Below, piece after piece: positions 9,463 through 19,190 of a stretch of 64,000 nucleotides of DNA. The DNA is taken from the NCBI GenBank assembly GCA_003226295.1, contig CP029803.1, positions 2,361,001-2,425,000 of the forward strand. Direction: 5' to 3'. Within the stretch, counting starts at the first letter, position 1; each line of letters opens with the position of its first letter. The position numbers and the translations under genes were made by a program. The stretch is from Candidatus Moanabacter tarae. Lineage in GTDB: Bacteria > Verrucomicrobiota > Verrucomicrobiia > Opitutales > UBA2987. The notes under the pieces are model-generated. The model searched no databases. It saw only the letters and a list, made by a program, of their open reading frames with translations, and was not told where the DNA came from.

Positions 9463-10923
9463 ATGAACCTTAATAACCTAATCGAGCTCGATCAGGTCAA
9501 TGTAGCTCTGGATGGGCAATCAGTACTTCGAAATATTTCCTGGAGACTGCAAAAGGGCGAGAGTTGGTTTGTCTCTGGTCCGAATGGGAGTGGCAAATCC
9601 ACCTTTTTGCGACTTCTCAAGGGGTTTGTTGGGCCGGATCCAAACGGCGGAGGACGACGCACATATAATGTTGGCGGCGAAGTGACTGAGAGTTCTGTGG
9701 GCTTGGATGGAAAGATAGCACTAGTATCCCCCGAGTTACAGATGCGCTACCAGCGAAGCGATTGGAATCTTTCTGCCGAGGCAGTTATCCTGACCGGATT
9801 CGAGGATACCGACCTCCTTTATCAACGCCCGAGTAGATCTCAAAAGCAGCGGACCCATGCTCTCCTTTCTACTTACGGCCTGATGTCTCTAAGGAAGTCC
9901 CTAATTTCGGAGCTTTCGCAGGGAGAGTTGAGGAGAATTCTCATTTTACGGGCGTTGGTACAATCGCCAATTGTTCTTCTACTTGATGAAATGAGTGGGG
10001 GATTGGATTGCTACGTTCGTAACCAAATAGTCGATTTGATCGCCGAGGTGATTCGAAACGGTTCTCAAGTAGTGATGACGACCCACAGGGAAGATGAAAG
10101 GGTTGCTGGAATTACCCGGATAGCAGAATTGAAGGAGGGGATGCTGCTGAGAAAAGATGACCCTAAAGAAGATCTTCCCAAAGCTGGATTTCTAAAGCAG
10201 CCTCCATTGCCAATAATTTCTGGGATCAAGAAAGGCCTTGGAAGTCTGTCTCAACCAATTTCTATAAGAATCGAAAAAGCCGACGTTTTTCGCAAAGGAC
10301 GGAAGATCCTTAAGAAAATTAATTGGGTGGTCAAACCCCATGAAAATTGGTCAATCAACGGTCCCAATGGCTCTGGCAAGAGCACTTTACTTCGGCTCAT
10401 TTACGGTGACTTTACTCCTGCCTTTGGCGGAGTGATCGAACGAATAGAAGGACAATGCATCCTCAGTGCTCAAGAAGCAAAAAATCGAATAGGGTTGGTC
10501 TCTCCGGACCTTCAGGCTGCCCACAAATTGTCCTCGCGCGTCATTGAAGTTGTGGCTAGTGGTTTTTTTTCCAGCATAGGCCTGATTGAAAGTCCAACGG
10601 ATGATCAATGGAGCCATGCTCGCGGTCTTCTAGAAGCAATGGGCCTCACCAACCTCGCTGAGCAATCGATCGCTGCGCTCTCCTACGGAGAGGTACGCCT
10701 TATCATGATTGCTCGAGCACTAGTCAATTCCCCTTCAATGCTCCTGCTTGACGAACCCCTCGAAGGTCTCGATGCAAATAACCGCGAGACCATACGTGCT
10801 TGCCTTGACCTTTTCGTTTGCCAAGGGGTCCAGGTGATTATGGTTTCCCATCATCCAGGTGACCTCTTGGATTCTATCTCTAACTTCTTGGAAATCAAAG
10901 AAGGAAAGATCATTAACTATTAG
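9463..10923 (+). CDS. modF: Duplicated ABC ATP-binding protein, ModF type
   Basis: A 486-residue soluble protein with two complete ABC ATPase halves. The first Walker A is GPNGSGKSTFLRLLKG, the signature LSQGELRRILI and Walker B VLLLDEMSGGLD. The second Walker A is GPNGSGKSTLLRLIYG, the signature LSYGEVRLIMIARAL and Walker B MLLLDEPLEGLD. Length and two-domain order match E. coli ModF (PhrA), whose role in molybdate use or photorepair has never been settled. No membrane partner, binding protein or molybdenum gene lies nearby, so a transport role is not supported here. The first signature is LSQGE rather than LSGGQ, common in this subfamily. Start ATG at 9463. Confidence 0.8.
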   Translation: MNLNNLIELDQVNVALDGQSVLRNISWRLQKGESWFVSGPNGSGKSTFLRLLKGFVGPDPNGGGRRTYNVGGEVTESSVGLDGKIALVSPELQMRYQRSDWNLSAEAVILTGFEDTDLLYQRPSRSQKQRTHALLSTYGLMSLRKSLISELSQGELRRILILRALVQSPIVLLLDEMSGGLDCYVRNQIVDLIAEVIRNGSQVVMTTHREDERVAGITRIAELKEGMLLRKDDPKEDLPKAGFLKQPPLPIISGIKKGLGSLSQPISIRIEKADVFRKGRKILKKINWVVKPHENWSINGPNGSGKSTLLRLIYGDFTPAFGGVIERIEGQCILSAQEAKNRIGLVSPDLQAAHKLSSRVIEVVASGFFSSIGLIESPTDDQWSHARGLLEAMGLTNLAEQSIAALSYGEVRLIMIARALVNSPSMLLLDEPLEGLDANNRETIRACLDLFVCQGVQVIMVSHHPGDLLDSISNFLEIKEGKIINY

Positions 10924-10958
10924 TCCAAATTCCATTGAAAGCTGAATTAGCGGGCGAC

Positions 10959-11483
10959 TTAAAGATCTAATTTCCTCATTAGCATCTCTACTGCGTCTGC
11001 CTCCTCCTGATCGAGGGTTTTCAATACTTCCAATTCCTCTCTGGCCTTCTCCCGATACAAAGCAGCAAGCTCAGCGTAGGCCTCGGCTAGGTATTCTCGT
11101 GCTTCTACCAGATCGGGTTTGAGCCTTATCGCTTCAAGATAGGCGGAAATCGCTTTTCCATAGAGTTTCTGTTTCCGGTAGCAATATCCGAGATTGCTGT
11201 GAGCTTCCGCTAAATCTGGCCATAATCGCACTGACAATTTCAACTTTGTAATGGCCCGACTGTACTCCTCTGATGTCATCAATTTCGTGCCATCCTTGAA
11301 AAAACGTTCTGCCCGAGTCTCTTTCTGGGTTCGAACTGCCTCTCGAGCTTGCTTCAGGGCCGTGTTTGGCTCCGCCGGCAGTGATGTCTCGGATCCATTC
11401 GATAGTCCCGGAATCAAAAAAAAGCCGAAACCGAATAGAATCCTCTTTATAATAAGCGATACGTACTTTTGATGAATCTTCAT
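10959..11483 (-). CDS. Exported TPR-repeat protein
   Basis: A 174-residue protein with an N-terminal hydrophobic segment (about residues 10-28, IIKRILFGFGFFLIPGLSNG) that looks like a signal peptide. Two or three tetratricopeptide repeats follow: EEYSRAITKLKLSVRLWPDLAEAHSNLGYCY and KLYGKAISAYLEAIRLKPDLVEAREYLAEAY; consensus parts are AEAHSNLGYCYR and AISAYLEAIRLKPD. A charged helical C-terminus (REKAREELEVLKTLD) ends the protein. It probably mediates protein contacts in the periplasm or at the inner membrane. Specific role unknown. Convergent with the ModF-type gene. Confidence 0.8.
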   Translation of the reverse strand: MKIHQKYVSLIIKRILFGFGFFLIPGLSNGSETSLPAEPNTALKQAREAVRTQKETRAERFFKDGTKLMTSEEYSRAITKLKLSVRLWPDLAEAHSNLGYCYRKQKLYGKAISAYLEAIRLKPDLVEAREYLAEAYAELAALYREKAREELEVLKTLDQEEADAVEMLMRKLDL

Positions 11484-11586
11484 AACTTTTAGGATAAGGA
11501 ACTAGCTCAATCAAGGATTGCAGTTAACCGGAGTAAAAATAGATTGTTACGTGCATTTCCCGTCTATCTTCTCAGCCGATGGATTC

Positions 11587-13041
11587 CTAATAGAGCCAAT
11601 ACTTCCTGCTCATAGCCTGAAACGCCTTCGCTTGATTTTGCCATTGGTTAATAAATAAATCCAAATCTACCGTGATCCCATTACGGGTGATTGCCCTCCA
11701 CCACTTAGTCGAGCCAACATGTTTATTGAAGAGAATTTGTTCCTTCTCGCCAGCAGAATTGAAGGGATTCCCGCTACTCCATCTAATGGCGATTTGCATC
11801 ATATGAAAACTAACCTCGGTTGGCCGGAGCGTATGCCAGTTGTCGACCTTCAGATAGGCGCCCTGCCCATGCCTTCCATCAGATTGACGAACAGGAATAA
11901 TAACCACTTGGAGGCCTGGTATCCTCCTTTCCAACAGTGCGGTTCGAATTTCCTCCGGACTTTTATTTGGATATCGTACAATTCGGAAAAGATGTTGCCA
12001 CCCGTAGCCGTGGGAGAAGTTTCCCAATTGGCAGCCTAGTCCGGTCATCGCGTATCCTAGGACCGCTGAAAGATCCTTGATCGCAGGTGATGTTTGAATC
12101 CATTTTAGTCCGGTGTCAGGCCACATCATGTCGCGTCGCCATCCTCGCATTGGAATGACGGTTAGTTTACCCCGCCGCTGTGTCTTATGGTCTACTTCCA
12201 TCCACCCAGGAATTTTTTTGGCCATATTGGCTAATTCTCCAATTGTGAGCCCATGAACATATGGTACGCGGAAGGCGCCGACATAACTCATCCAACGTTT
12301 TTCCAGATAAGGGCCATCCACTTTCAGTCCACCCAGGGGGTTAGGACGGTCCAGAACCACTACTTCCACGCCTTTTTCGAAGCAGGCTTCCATACTTAAA
12401 CGCATGGCGCTGACAAAAGTGTAGGAGCGGACCCCTATGTCCTGCAGATCGATGACAAAGACATCAATCCCATCTAGCATTAGCGGGGTTGGTTTTCTGA
12501 ATTTACCGTAGAGAGAGCGAACCGGTAAACCAGTCTTGAGATCGAACTGATTCTCAACCGGAATGCTTGCCTTCTCATTACCATAGATACCATGCTCTGG
12601 CCCGAAGAGCGCCACTAGACTAACATTCTTATTGTTTCGAAGAATATCAATCGTGCTTAACCCTCTATGATTGACTCCAGCTGGATGCGTTAGAAGTCCA
12701 ACCCGCTTTCCTTTGAGGATCTGAAAATCGCGTTGCTCTAAAACATCAATTCCAAGGTAAACGGTCGCTTCGCACTTGGTTCCATTGAGAAGTGTGTTCG
12801 ATAGGAAAAATGCGAATAGAAGGACGGATTGATTTAACCGGGCGAGACTCCTGAGTGCTCTAAATCGCTCTATAAGCTCTACGACGAGATTTACCTTTTG
12901 GGGACTTGAGAGGTCCTGAAGTAACCGATGCAACTGAATCCACCGAAATCTGGCCCAACTTACGCACAGTGAGATCGTTGATGCCAGAACTGAAAAGGCA
13001 ACGTCGACTAACCTAGTAGGTGTTTCTCGAGTCTTGTCCAC
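11587..13041 (-). CDS. namZ: DUF1343 protein, NamZ-type exo-beta-N-acetylmuramidase
   Basis: A 484-residue protein of the DUF1343 family. Its B. subtilis member NamZ releases terminal MurNAc from peptidoglycan fragments, so a role in cell-wall recycling is likely. Family blocks: GIDVLEQRDFQILKGKRVGLLTHPAG, of which KRVGLLTHPAGV is diagnostic; LVALFGPEHGIYG; DVFVIDLQDIGVRSYTF; VVVLDRPNPLGG; and YVHGLTIGELA. The family domain starts at about residue 95. The first 70 residues precede a hydrophobic segment (about 72-90, NQSVLLFAFFLSNTLLNG) that would normally be the signal sequence. Either the true start lies further in, or this copy has an unusual N-terminal extension. I keep the first in-frame start. 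Confidence 0.82.
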   Translation of the reverse strand: MDKTRETPTRLVDVAFSVLASTISLCVSWARFRWIQLHRLLQDLSSPQKVNLVVELIERFRALRSLARLNQSVLLFAFFLSNTLLNGTKCEATVYLGIDVLEQRDFQILKGKRVGLLTHPAGVNHRGLSTIDILRNNKNVSLVALFGPEHGIYGNEKASIPVENQFDLKTGLPVRSLYGKFRKPTPLMLDGIDVFVIDLQDIGVRSYTFVSAMRLSMEACFEKGVEVVVLDRPNPLGGLKVDGPYLEKRWMSYVGAFRVPYVHGLTIGELANMAKKIPGWMEVDHKTQRRGKLTVIPMRGWRRDMMWPDTGLKWIQTSPAIKDLSAVLGYAMTGLGCQLGNFSHGYGWQHLFRIVRYPNKSPEEIRTALLERRIPGLQVVIIPVRQSDGRHGQGAYLKVDNWHTLRPTEVSFHMMQIAIRWSSGNPFNSAGEKEQILFNKHVGSTKWWRAITRNGITVDLDLFINQWQNQAKAFQAMSRKYWLY

Positions 13042-13264
13042 TGAGCTTTGTCCAATAGGAAATAGATTATTAGTGCTCTTTCAATATCATCTCAGCGGGA
13101 ATCATTCCTAACGAATAGGGTGTACCCTTTGAAATTTGCTAACCGTTGTATTCCTTAAGCTAGTCAAATTACTGGGAATGTTTAAGTCATATCTGCTTTC
13201 ATCTTTTTCGCGATTAGGGAGAATTGCTGGAGATCAATGATAGTCCATTTCCCGCCGAGGTCTT

Positions 13265-13984
13265 CTATAAGTCAGAGGGGTTTTTCATCGGTGCAGCTGC
13301 TGCCTTTCGAAATTCGCTAGGGGGATGAAAAGTCTTAGCGGCTCTATAGACGGCGATTCGGTAAACCACGCTACTCAGGACGCCCGCGAAGTAGCCTATG
13401 ATTATTCCGCCTACAACTGTAGCCGTCACAGTGTAAACAGATTCCATCAGAAGGGTTTTCTCTCCATCTGTTCCCCAAAAAGCGATCATGCTGTTACTGT
13501 CACCAAAAATGCCTAGAAGAAAATCTCCGATACCGTAGGCCGAAAGATATATGATTGGCAGAGTAAGTGGGTTAGAAAGGAATTGCAGGCCTACCAGAAT
13601 CGGCAAATTGCATCGGATAACTAATGCTGTGACCAGGGCCAGCGGAACCTGAGCTCCGTAGAGAGGCATAAAAGCCAGAATGCAACCTGCATAAAGGGAG
13701 GGTACGACATGGGTGGTGCGAAAAGACCAGAGAAAGGACCGGTTGCGCGCCGTCTTGGCAAACCATTTGATGAAAGGGTACCGATGCAGATTTGCTCGCC
13801 GCGGAAGTGGGCGAAGGAGTCGTTTGACCCGGCGAATGCGAGAAAAATGCTTTTCTTTAAGATTTGTGAATTCAGGAGGCATCGCCTTGATCATCTGATC
13901 GTTTAGGGAACTTAAAATTTCACATCTAAGGATATTCAATTTTTCCAGTATATCGACATCAAAGTTTGAGAAATCATCAGTCAC
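13265..13984 (-). CDS. DUF2062 membrane protein
   Basis: A 239-residue integral membrane protein with a soluble N-terminal part (about 95 residues, partly basic) and two or three membrane segments. The DUF2062 core is visible: FRTTHVVPSLYAGCILAFMPLYGAQ, then ALVIRCNLPILVGLQFLSNPLT, then PIIYLSAYGIGDFLLG. Short diagnostic parts are FIPLYGAQ-like FMPLYGAQ and NPLTLPIIY. Function unknown; the family is widespread in Gram-negative bacteria. It stands alone between namZ and the glycerate kinase gene, same strand. Confidence 0.78.
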   Translation of the reverse strand: MTDDFSNFDVDILEKLNILRCEILSSLNDQMIKAMPPEFTNLKEKHFSRIRRVKRLLRPLPRRANLHRYPFIKWFAKTARNRSFLWSFRTTHVVPSLYAGCILAFMPLYGAQVPLALVTALVIRCNLPILVGLQFLSNPLTLPIIYLSAYGIGDFLLGIFGDSNSMIAFWGTDGEKTLLMESVYTVTATVVGGIIIGYFAGVLSSVVYRIAVYRAAKTFHPPSEFRKAAAAPMKNPSDL

Positions 13985-14145
13985 CGGAGTTTCCTGACTT
14001 GAAAATGGTTTGCTCTTCGGTCACGGCTGACCCAAGGAGGCTAATGTTACAGTGAGCTTGAGGCTGATTTTTTTAAACTTATAGCTGCCAAAGTCGGGAT
14101 TTTTGTTGGCAACCCTAGATCAAATCAGCCGAACGGGACAGTTAG

Positions 14146-15324
14146 TCACCCAATTGTTCTTATTTTCTCCCGAACTGCTTCCTTTAGCAATCCCTTCCCT
14201 TCAGCAATTGACTGCTCGAGCAAGTATCCAGCCGGAGCAATCTGTACTAGGTCACTTGCTTTAAGTCCTTTCGGCAACTGCCCCAGCAGATCCCCGGCGA
14301 GTACTCCTGCAAAAACCCAGGCGCTTTTCCCTTGTTCTAGTGCCTCCCGGACCATCGTTCCTGGCCCCTTGCCTTGAAGTGAGCTACGATCGAATCTCCC
14401 CTCTCCTGTTATAACCAGATCTGCCCATTCCATCTTCTCTTTCAACTTGAGCCATCGAGACACTAGCTCAATTCCCGGCACCAGGGTGGCACCGCATGCT
14501 GCACGGAGCCCAAAAGAAATTCCGCCTGCTGCCCCGCTACCTTTCTCTTCACAGAGAGATTTACTTACGCTGTGATAATGGCAATGCATACGTGCCATCC
14601 GTTTTCCACCCTCTTCGATCTTTATCCAATCCTCAGCTTCCAAACCCTTTTGTGGCCCGAAGATTGCCGCCGCACCGTTTTTCCCAAAAAGTGGATTCTC
14701 AACGTCGCAAGCAATTCGGATTGGCGGTAGATCCGAGGGTACCCCTGCGCTGAAAGTTGCGACTTTGTCCCATTTCGATGGTGATAGTTTCTCGATTGAA
14801 TGCTTTTCAGAATCGAGAAACTTTAGTCCAAGAGCTTCCAGTGCACCTAGGCCTAGGTCGTTAGTTGCGCTGCCTCCGATTCCGAGAAGGATTGCCTCTG
14901 CCCCGCATTGATGCGCTTCATCGATTAGCTCCCCTGTGCCGAAGCTAGAGGTCACCCCTGGATCCCGCGCCTCCATTGGGACTCGCTCCAGCCCGCTTGC
15001 CTCTGCCATCTCAATGATGGCGATTTTCCCCGAAGTTGGGAATCTTAGCCAATCACAAAACTCTTTTCCCAGCGTTTCTAGATCCACTAGACCAAACTGT
15101 GCGGTGATTTCCTCAAAGCGCGGCCCCCGAACAACCTTTTCTACCAGCTCGCCATCCATCGATTCCGTAAGAATTGTGCAAAACCCCTCACCCCCGTCGG
15201 TTAGTGGTGTGCTCGTCACTTCCCAGTCCGGCTTTTCCAACTTAATCACATCAACTGCTATTTGACAGGCTGTTGCCGCAGCCATCGAGTCCTTGAAAGA
15301 GTCAAATGCTAAGAGTAATCGCAA
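14146..15324 (-). CDS. Glycerate 2-kinase (GarK/GlxK family)
   Basis: A 392-residue kinase that phosphorylates D-glycerate, feeding the product of glyoxylate or serine breakdown into glycolysis. Family blocks: LLAFDSFKDSMAA at the N-terminus, PLTDGGEGF, EMAEASGLERVP, SSFGTGELI, LLGIGGSATNDLGLG, CDVENPLFGKNGAAAIFGPQKG (core PLFGKNGAAAIFGPQ), and TGEGRFDRSSLQGKGPG. All are in normal order and the length is normal. The start ATG at 15322-15324 gives MRLLLAFDSFKDS, the usual N-terminus. Single gene on this strand. It could serve the C1/glycine/serine metabolism encoded near 46.7-59.3 kb, which is inference. Confidence 0.92.
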   Translation of the reverse strand: MRLLLAFDSFKDSMAAATACQIAVDVIKLEKPDWEVTSTPLTDGGEGFCTILTESMDGELVEKVVRGPRFEEITAQFGLVDLETLGKEFCDWLRFPTSGKIAIIEMAEASGLERVPMEARDPGVTSSFGTGELIDEAHQCGAEAILLGIGGSATNDLGLGALEALGLKFLDSEKHSIEKLSPSKWDKVATFSAGVPSDLPPIRIACDVENPLFGKNGAAAIFGPQKGLEAEDWIKIEEGGKRMARMHCHYHSVSKSLCEEKGSGAAGGISFGLRAACGATLVPGIELVSRWLKLKEKMEWADLVITGEGRFDRSSLQGKGPGTMVREALEQGKSAWVFAGVLAGDLLGQLPKGLKASDLVQIAPAGYLLEQSIAEGKGLLKEAVREKIRTIG

Positions 15325-15698
15325 TGGTGAAGAATCAGGTTAACGGTTTAATCACTGAACCGGTAGCGATCTCGGAGAGAATCAGATTGAGAAAGAAAGC
15401 CGGCCATGACATAATACATGATGGTAGGTCTTAAATTGCTGATATGAGGATTTAGTTTCTATTTCTAACCATTTTCAAGGCCTGAGCTGTCTTAGTTGAA
15501 GCTTCTTGCTCATGTTCGCTACCCGTTCAGCTCTCCAGTGAGCCGTAGTAGGGCATGGCGTTGGCGTACATATAAAGCATAATAAGCGTATGAAATTGGA
15601 TGCCAGATACTGGGAGCTGAGGGAGATTTACCGTTGAGGAAATAAATCAGAATGGGATTGTAGGTCGAAAACCATTCCTGTGGGCTGGATGCGATTGC
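15325..15698. other. 374-base gap without a gene
   Basis: No coding frame with family resemblance, no tRNA. It must hold the end of the rodA-RNase E/G transcript and the promoter of the glycerate kinase gene (both minus strand). Only a 5-bp inverted repeat next to the RNase E/G stop codon is visible, too weak to call a terminator. Confidence 0.4.
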
Positions 15699-17444
15699 CT
15701 AAAGCAATTCTTGACCGGTCTCAGCGTCGAGGATTTTGAAGTTTTCGGAGTGATAGACGGGATCGCCGCGGAAGGCCAAGCGAACGTTGTAAAGGTCTTC
15801 GATCTCAATAAGGAGATTTTCGTCTTCGGATCGGAGCCGTTCCAGCGCGTTGGGATGGCAGAGAATACGAAGGACCATGGGCTTATCGGGATCTTCGATC
15901 TGGGAGCGGAGGCGACGGAGGACACTTATGATACGGCGTTGAATTTCGACGCTCATGGTACGAGCCGATTTGACAATGCCGCGGGCATTGCAATAGGGGC
16001 AACCAGAGTAGATTCCCGAAGAGACGCTTTCCTGGTGTCTCTGGCGAGTCATTTGCATGATACCGAGTTGAGAAATCGGGAGGATGTTGCTCTTGGCTTT
16101 ATCCTTTTCCATTTCATCGCGCATTTTTCTGTGGACTGCATTCCGGTCTCGACGTTGCTTCATGTCTATGAAGTCGATAATAATGAGCCCCCCGATGTTG
16201 CGAAGGCGGATCTGGCGCGTGATTTCCTGGGCCGCTTCGAGGTTGACTTGAAGGATGTAATCCTTGCCGTCTCCGGGTTTTTGTTTGTGAGAGCCAGTAT
16301 TGACGTCGATTGCGACGAGAGCTTCAGTTTCCTCAATGACAATCTCGCCTCCTGAGGGAAGAGGAACAGTACGCTGAAAGGTCTGCTCGATCTGTTTCTC
16401 GATATTGAACCTTTCAAAGACCGGAATGCTCTCTGTGAAGCGTACAATCTTTTTCTTTGAGCGAGGCGAGATACGATCAACGAGGGCGTGAATACGTTCA
16501 AGATCCTCATCACTGTCGATAAGCACGCGATCGACTTCTTCGGTAAGGAAGTCTCGGACTGTTCGCTCGATTATATCTGGTTCTTCGTAAAGGCATATTG
16601 GTTGGGAGGAAGTTTCCATTTGGGCCTGGATCTCTTCCCACTGGTGGAGGAGAATGTGAAGGTCGCGGACAAAATATCGAAGCTTCTTTCGATCACCAGC
16701 GGTGCGTATAATGACTCCCATTCCCTCGGGGATGGTGAGAGTGCGAAGGATCTGCTTGAGGCGCTGCCGTTCCTTTCCCGTCTCTATCTTGCGGGATATT
16801 CCGCATTGCCCGGAGAAGGGCATCAGAACGAGGTAACGTCCGGGAATAGCGATATTAGTGGTGGTGCGAGGTCCTTTGCTCCCAATCTGAGCCTTCGTCA
16901 CCTGAATGACGATTTCTTTGCCTACGGGGTAATGCTTGGGTATGTCTTTTAGAGTGATTTTATCTTTGCTGTTCCTCTGTGCCGCGCTCCGGGTGTCCCG
17001 GACGATTTCAATGGAGGAATCGTTGGCGGCGGGGAGAATGTCCCAGTAGTGGAGAAAGGCGTTCTTAAGCATACCAATATCGACGAACGCGGCCTTTAAC
17101 CCCGGCTCGAGATTCTGAATGCGACCCTTGTAAATACTCCCGACAACTCGATCCTCGCCCAGTTGTTCGAGTTCGAATTTTTGGAGTATACCGTCAACTA
17201 GGAGAGCGACGCGATGCTGAAGGGGCTCCGAATTAATGATAATCTCGCGGAAGGGAGAATCATCCCGCTTTAATGCTTTGACCAATCGCTGGACGATGGG
17301 GCGCTCCTTGGAGCGCTCTTCAGCTTCTTGGGCAAGCCTTCCGGGACTTACATCTATAACCGGATTTTCTTTGGGTGCGTGTTGAAGGTCTTCTTCAATT
17401 TCTGAAGAAATCTCTGTACCGCGAAGGGCATCTGATGAGTTCAT
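15699..17444 (-). CDS. rng: Ribonuclease E/G family endoribonuclease
   Basis: A 581-residue RNase G/E catalytic core, which cuts single-stranded RNA with a preference for 5'-monophosphate ends. After about 65 variable residues comes the S1 domain ([23 protein letters not shown], core [18 protein letters not shown]). The 5'-sensor region and DNase-I-like domain follow, with the magnesium ligands in [10 protein letters not shown] and IIIDFIDM, and the zinc-link CPYC ([10 protein letters not shown]). There is no long C-terminal degradosome scaffold, so it is RNase G-like in length despite the N-terminal extension. It lies 89 nt downstream of rodA on the same strand, an arrangement often seen in mre/rod gene clusters (rng also known as cafA). 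Confidence 0.92.
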   Translation of the reverse strand: MNSSDALRGTEISSEIEEDLQHAPKENPVIDVSPGRLAQEAEERSKERPIVQRLVKALKRDDSPFREIIINSEPLQHRVALLVDGILQKFELEQLGEDRVVGSIYKGRIQNLEPGLKAAFVDIGMLKNAFLHYWDILPAANDSSIEIVRDTRSAAQRNSKDKITLKDIPKHYPVGKEIVIQVTKAQIGSKGPRTTTNIAIPGRYLVLMPFSGQCGISRKIETGKERQRLKQILRTLTIPEGMGVIIRTAGDRKKLRYFVRDLHILLHQWEEIQAQMETSSQPICLYEEPDIIERTVRDFLTEEVDRVLIDSDEDLERIHALVDRISPRSKKKIVRFTESIPVFERFNIEKQIEQTFQRTVPLPSGGEIVIEETEALVAIDVNTGSHKQKPGDGKDYILQVNLEAAQEITRQIRLRNIGGLIIIDFIDMKQRRDRNAVHRKMRDEMEKDKAKSNILPISQLGIMQMTRQRHQESVSSGIYSGCPYCNARGIVKSARTMSVEIQRRIISVLRRLRSQIEDPDKPMVLRILCHPNALERLRSEDENLLIEIEDLYNVRLAFRGDPVYHSENFKILDAETGQELL

Positions 17445-17533
17445 AATGCATCAGTAATAAAGGGGTTAATGGGCCCGTTTCTTGGGTTGCATTCCCATCT
17501 CAGGGTATGGATGTGCTTTTGCGCAGAATTGCC

Positions 17534-18790
17534 TCACGAGAAGTCCCTCCTATAACGGTAGACACTCTGGACAAGACCCTGAAGAATGCAGCAGCTCAAA
17601 ATAAAGGACCCTCCGTAACTTAGAAATGGAAGCGGTAGGCCGGTGATAGGCATTAGACCGATTGTCATGCCGATATTGACAAAGACGTGTACCATAAAAA
17701 TAATGCTAACACCGACGGCGAGAAGCATTCCGAAGCGGTCTCTAGCGCTTCTGGCTATTCGAATGCCGTTCCCCAGCATCAGCATGTACAAACCTATCAC
17801 AACCACACTTCCGAGAAATCCCTTTTCCTCTGCCAGTACCGAGAAAATGAAATCGTTATGGGCAACCGATTGGGGAAGGTAGCCCAGTTTTGCTTGCGTG
17901 CCCTCACTCCAACCTTTTCCGGTGAGGCCACCAGAACCGACAGAGATGAGCGACTGGCGAAGGTTCCAGCTCACCCCGATACCTCTGGGATCGACAGCAT
18001 TAGGAGCCACGAAGCCAAGAATTCGATTGCGCTGGAAGTCCTTGAGAGGAACCCACGAATGTTTTTCAAACCGTCCGCCAATTTGAAAGGCAGGGATATC
18101 ATTCTCTTTCAGAAAGACGTTGTATCGATAAATGTCCACCGTTAGTATCCCCATTAACAGGAGGAAGATAACAAAGACGGCGGCAAAGAACCGCTTGGAT
18201 AGTTTCGATACGTATAGAAGAGCAAACACCACGGGGGGAAATACGAGGGCCGATCCTAAGTCCGGTTGCATAAAAATCAATAAAATTGGTATAAGGACGA
18301 CGAGACCGACTTTTCCTAAGACAACTAGGGACTCGCGAAAAGTTCCTATCTCTGACCGAGCGAGTAGACTTGAGACTATGATGAGGACGCCAATCTTAGC
18401 CGCTTCGGAGGGCTGTATATAGGCTACACCGAAGTCAAGCCAGCGCCAAGCGTTGAATCGTTTGATACCGAGGAAGGGAAGATTAAAAGGGGGAGAGGAG
18501 AGTTCCAGCATAAGGAGGAGTCCGATGCACGCATAATATATGAGATGCCCTTTTTCCAGGAAGAGATTGTAATCGATCCTAGCAAGAGTGAGATAGATAC
18601 TGGCACCAATAAAAAGCCAGACGATTTGTCTCATCCACTGGGAGTATTCGCTATAAGCTTGGGCCGAATAGATGAAAAACACGCCAGTAATTCCCAGTAT
18701 CACAATGCAAACTGGTTGCACCCAATCGGTCCTTTGATGGGAGGCCTGGGCGAAAAGTTCTTGGTAATTTTTTCGTAGACGAAAAGGCAT
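17534..18790 (-). CDS. rodA: Rod shape-determining peptidoglycan polymerase RodA (SEDS)
   Basis: A 418-residue polytopic SEDS glycosyltransferase, with about ten membrane segments, that polymerises lipid II during side-wall growth together with a PBP2. Seen: the early ARIDYN motif (LARIDYNLF), WLDFGVAYIQPSEAAKIG (core QPSEAAKI), FMQPDLGSAL, the long periplasmic loop with RQSLISVGSGGLTGKGW, QSVAHNDFIFSVLAEEKGF, and GLPLPFLSYGGS near the C-terminus. The lack of an FtsZ-linked N-terminal tail and the SVAHNDFIF loop favour RodA over FtsW. Start ATG at 18790. The usual partners mreBCD and mrdA are not adjacent; only the RNase E/G gene follows. Confidence 0.92.
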   Translation of the reverse strand: MPFRLRKNYQELFAQASHQRTDWVQPVCIVILGITGVFFIYSAQAYSEYSQWMRQIVWLFIGASIYLTLARIDYNLFLEKGHLIYYACIGLLLMLELSSPPFNLPFLGIKRFNAWRWLDFGVAYIQPSEAAKIGVLIIVSSLLARSEIGTFRESLVVLGKVGLVVLIPILLIFMQPDLGSALVFPPVVFALLYVSKLSKRFFAAVFVIFLLLMGILTVDIYRYNVFLKENDIPAFQIGGRFEKHSWVPLKDFQRNRILGFVAPNAVDPRGIGVSWNLRQSLISVGSGGLTGKGWSEGTQAKLGYLPQSVAHNDFIFSVLAEEKGFLGSVVVIGLYMLMLGNGIRIARSARDRFGMLLAVGVSIIFMVHVFVNIGMTIGLMPITGLPLPFLSYGGSFILSCCILQGLVQSVYRYRRDFS

Positions 18791-19190
18791 TTGAGGAGAT
18801 TGTCGATAGATCTAAGAGTGCTTCTCGGAAACCTCAAGCTCTGCGTCGTTGGGCCTTGATCAAAGCTGGGCCATCGAATTCGATGGAAAGATGCTTTGGG
18901 AGCTGAATAAGCAATTTTGGTATGGTATAATTGAAAAAGGGAAGCGTCCCCGAATAAATTTGACGTGAGAGGATGTTTTACAAGCCCGATGGGAAAGTAT
19001 CAGCAAAAATTAGATCTCTTCTCCGTAGTTACTGTCCGGTAAGGTAATACCGTTTCGAGGTAGGCCAAACATGGAAAGAGGGGAGGTAAAGTTAAAGAAC
19101 TGGAACAGAGAGTAGGATAAAGAAAGAGATAATGAAATCTAATATGCCTTATTAGTAATGGTGAGGAAGCGCAAACAATAGGCAGAGAAG
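18791..19190. other. 400-base divergent gap upstream of rodA and the HAD-UbiA gene
   Basis: No gene or RNA is recognised. It must carry promoters for rodA (minus) and for the 19.2 kb gene (plus). The stretch from about 19070 to 19140 is purine-rich on the plus strand (repeated AAAGAG/AGAGAG motifs), which looks compositionally biased rather than coding. Confidence 0.4.
18923..18931 (+). promoter_or_regulatory. Candidate extended -10 promoter element
   Basis: TGGTATAAT at 18923-18931 is a perfect TGnTATAAT extended -10 box on the plus strand, pointing to the HAD-UbiA gene about 260 nt downstream. No good -35 box precedes it, which extended -10 promoters tolerate. Confidence 0.35.

Noticed and set aside
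16488-16952. Plus-strand 154-codon frame inside the RNase E/G gene
   Set aside because: Antisense shadow of a well-conserved gene with no family likeness of its own.
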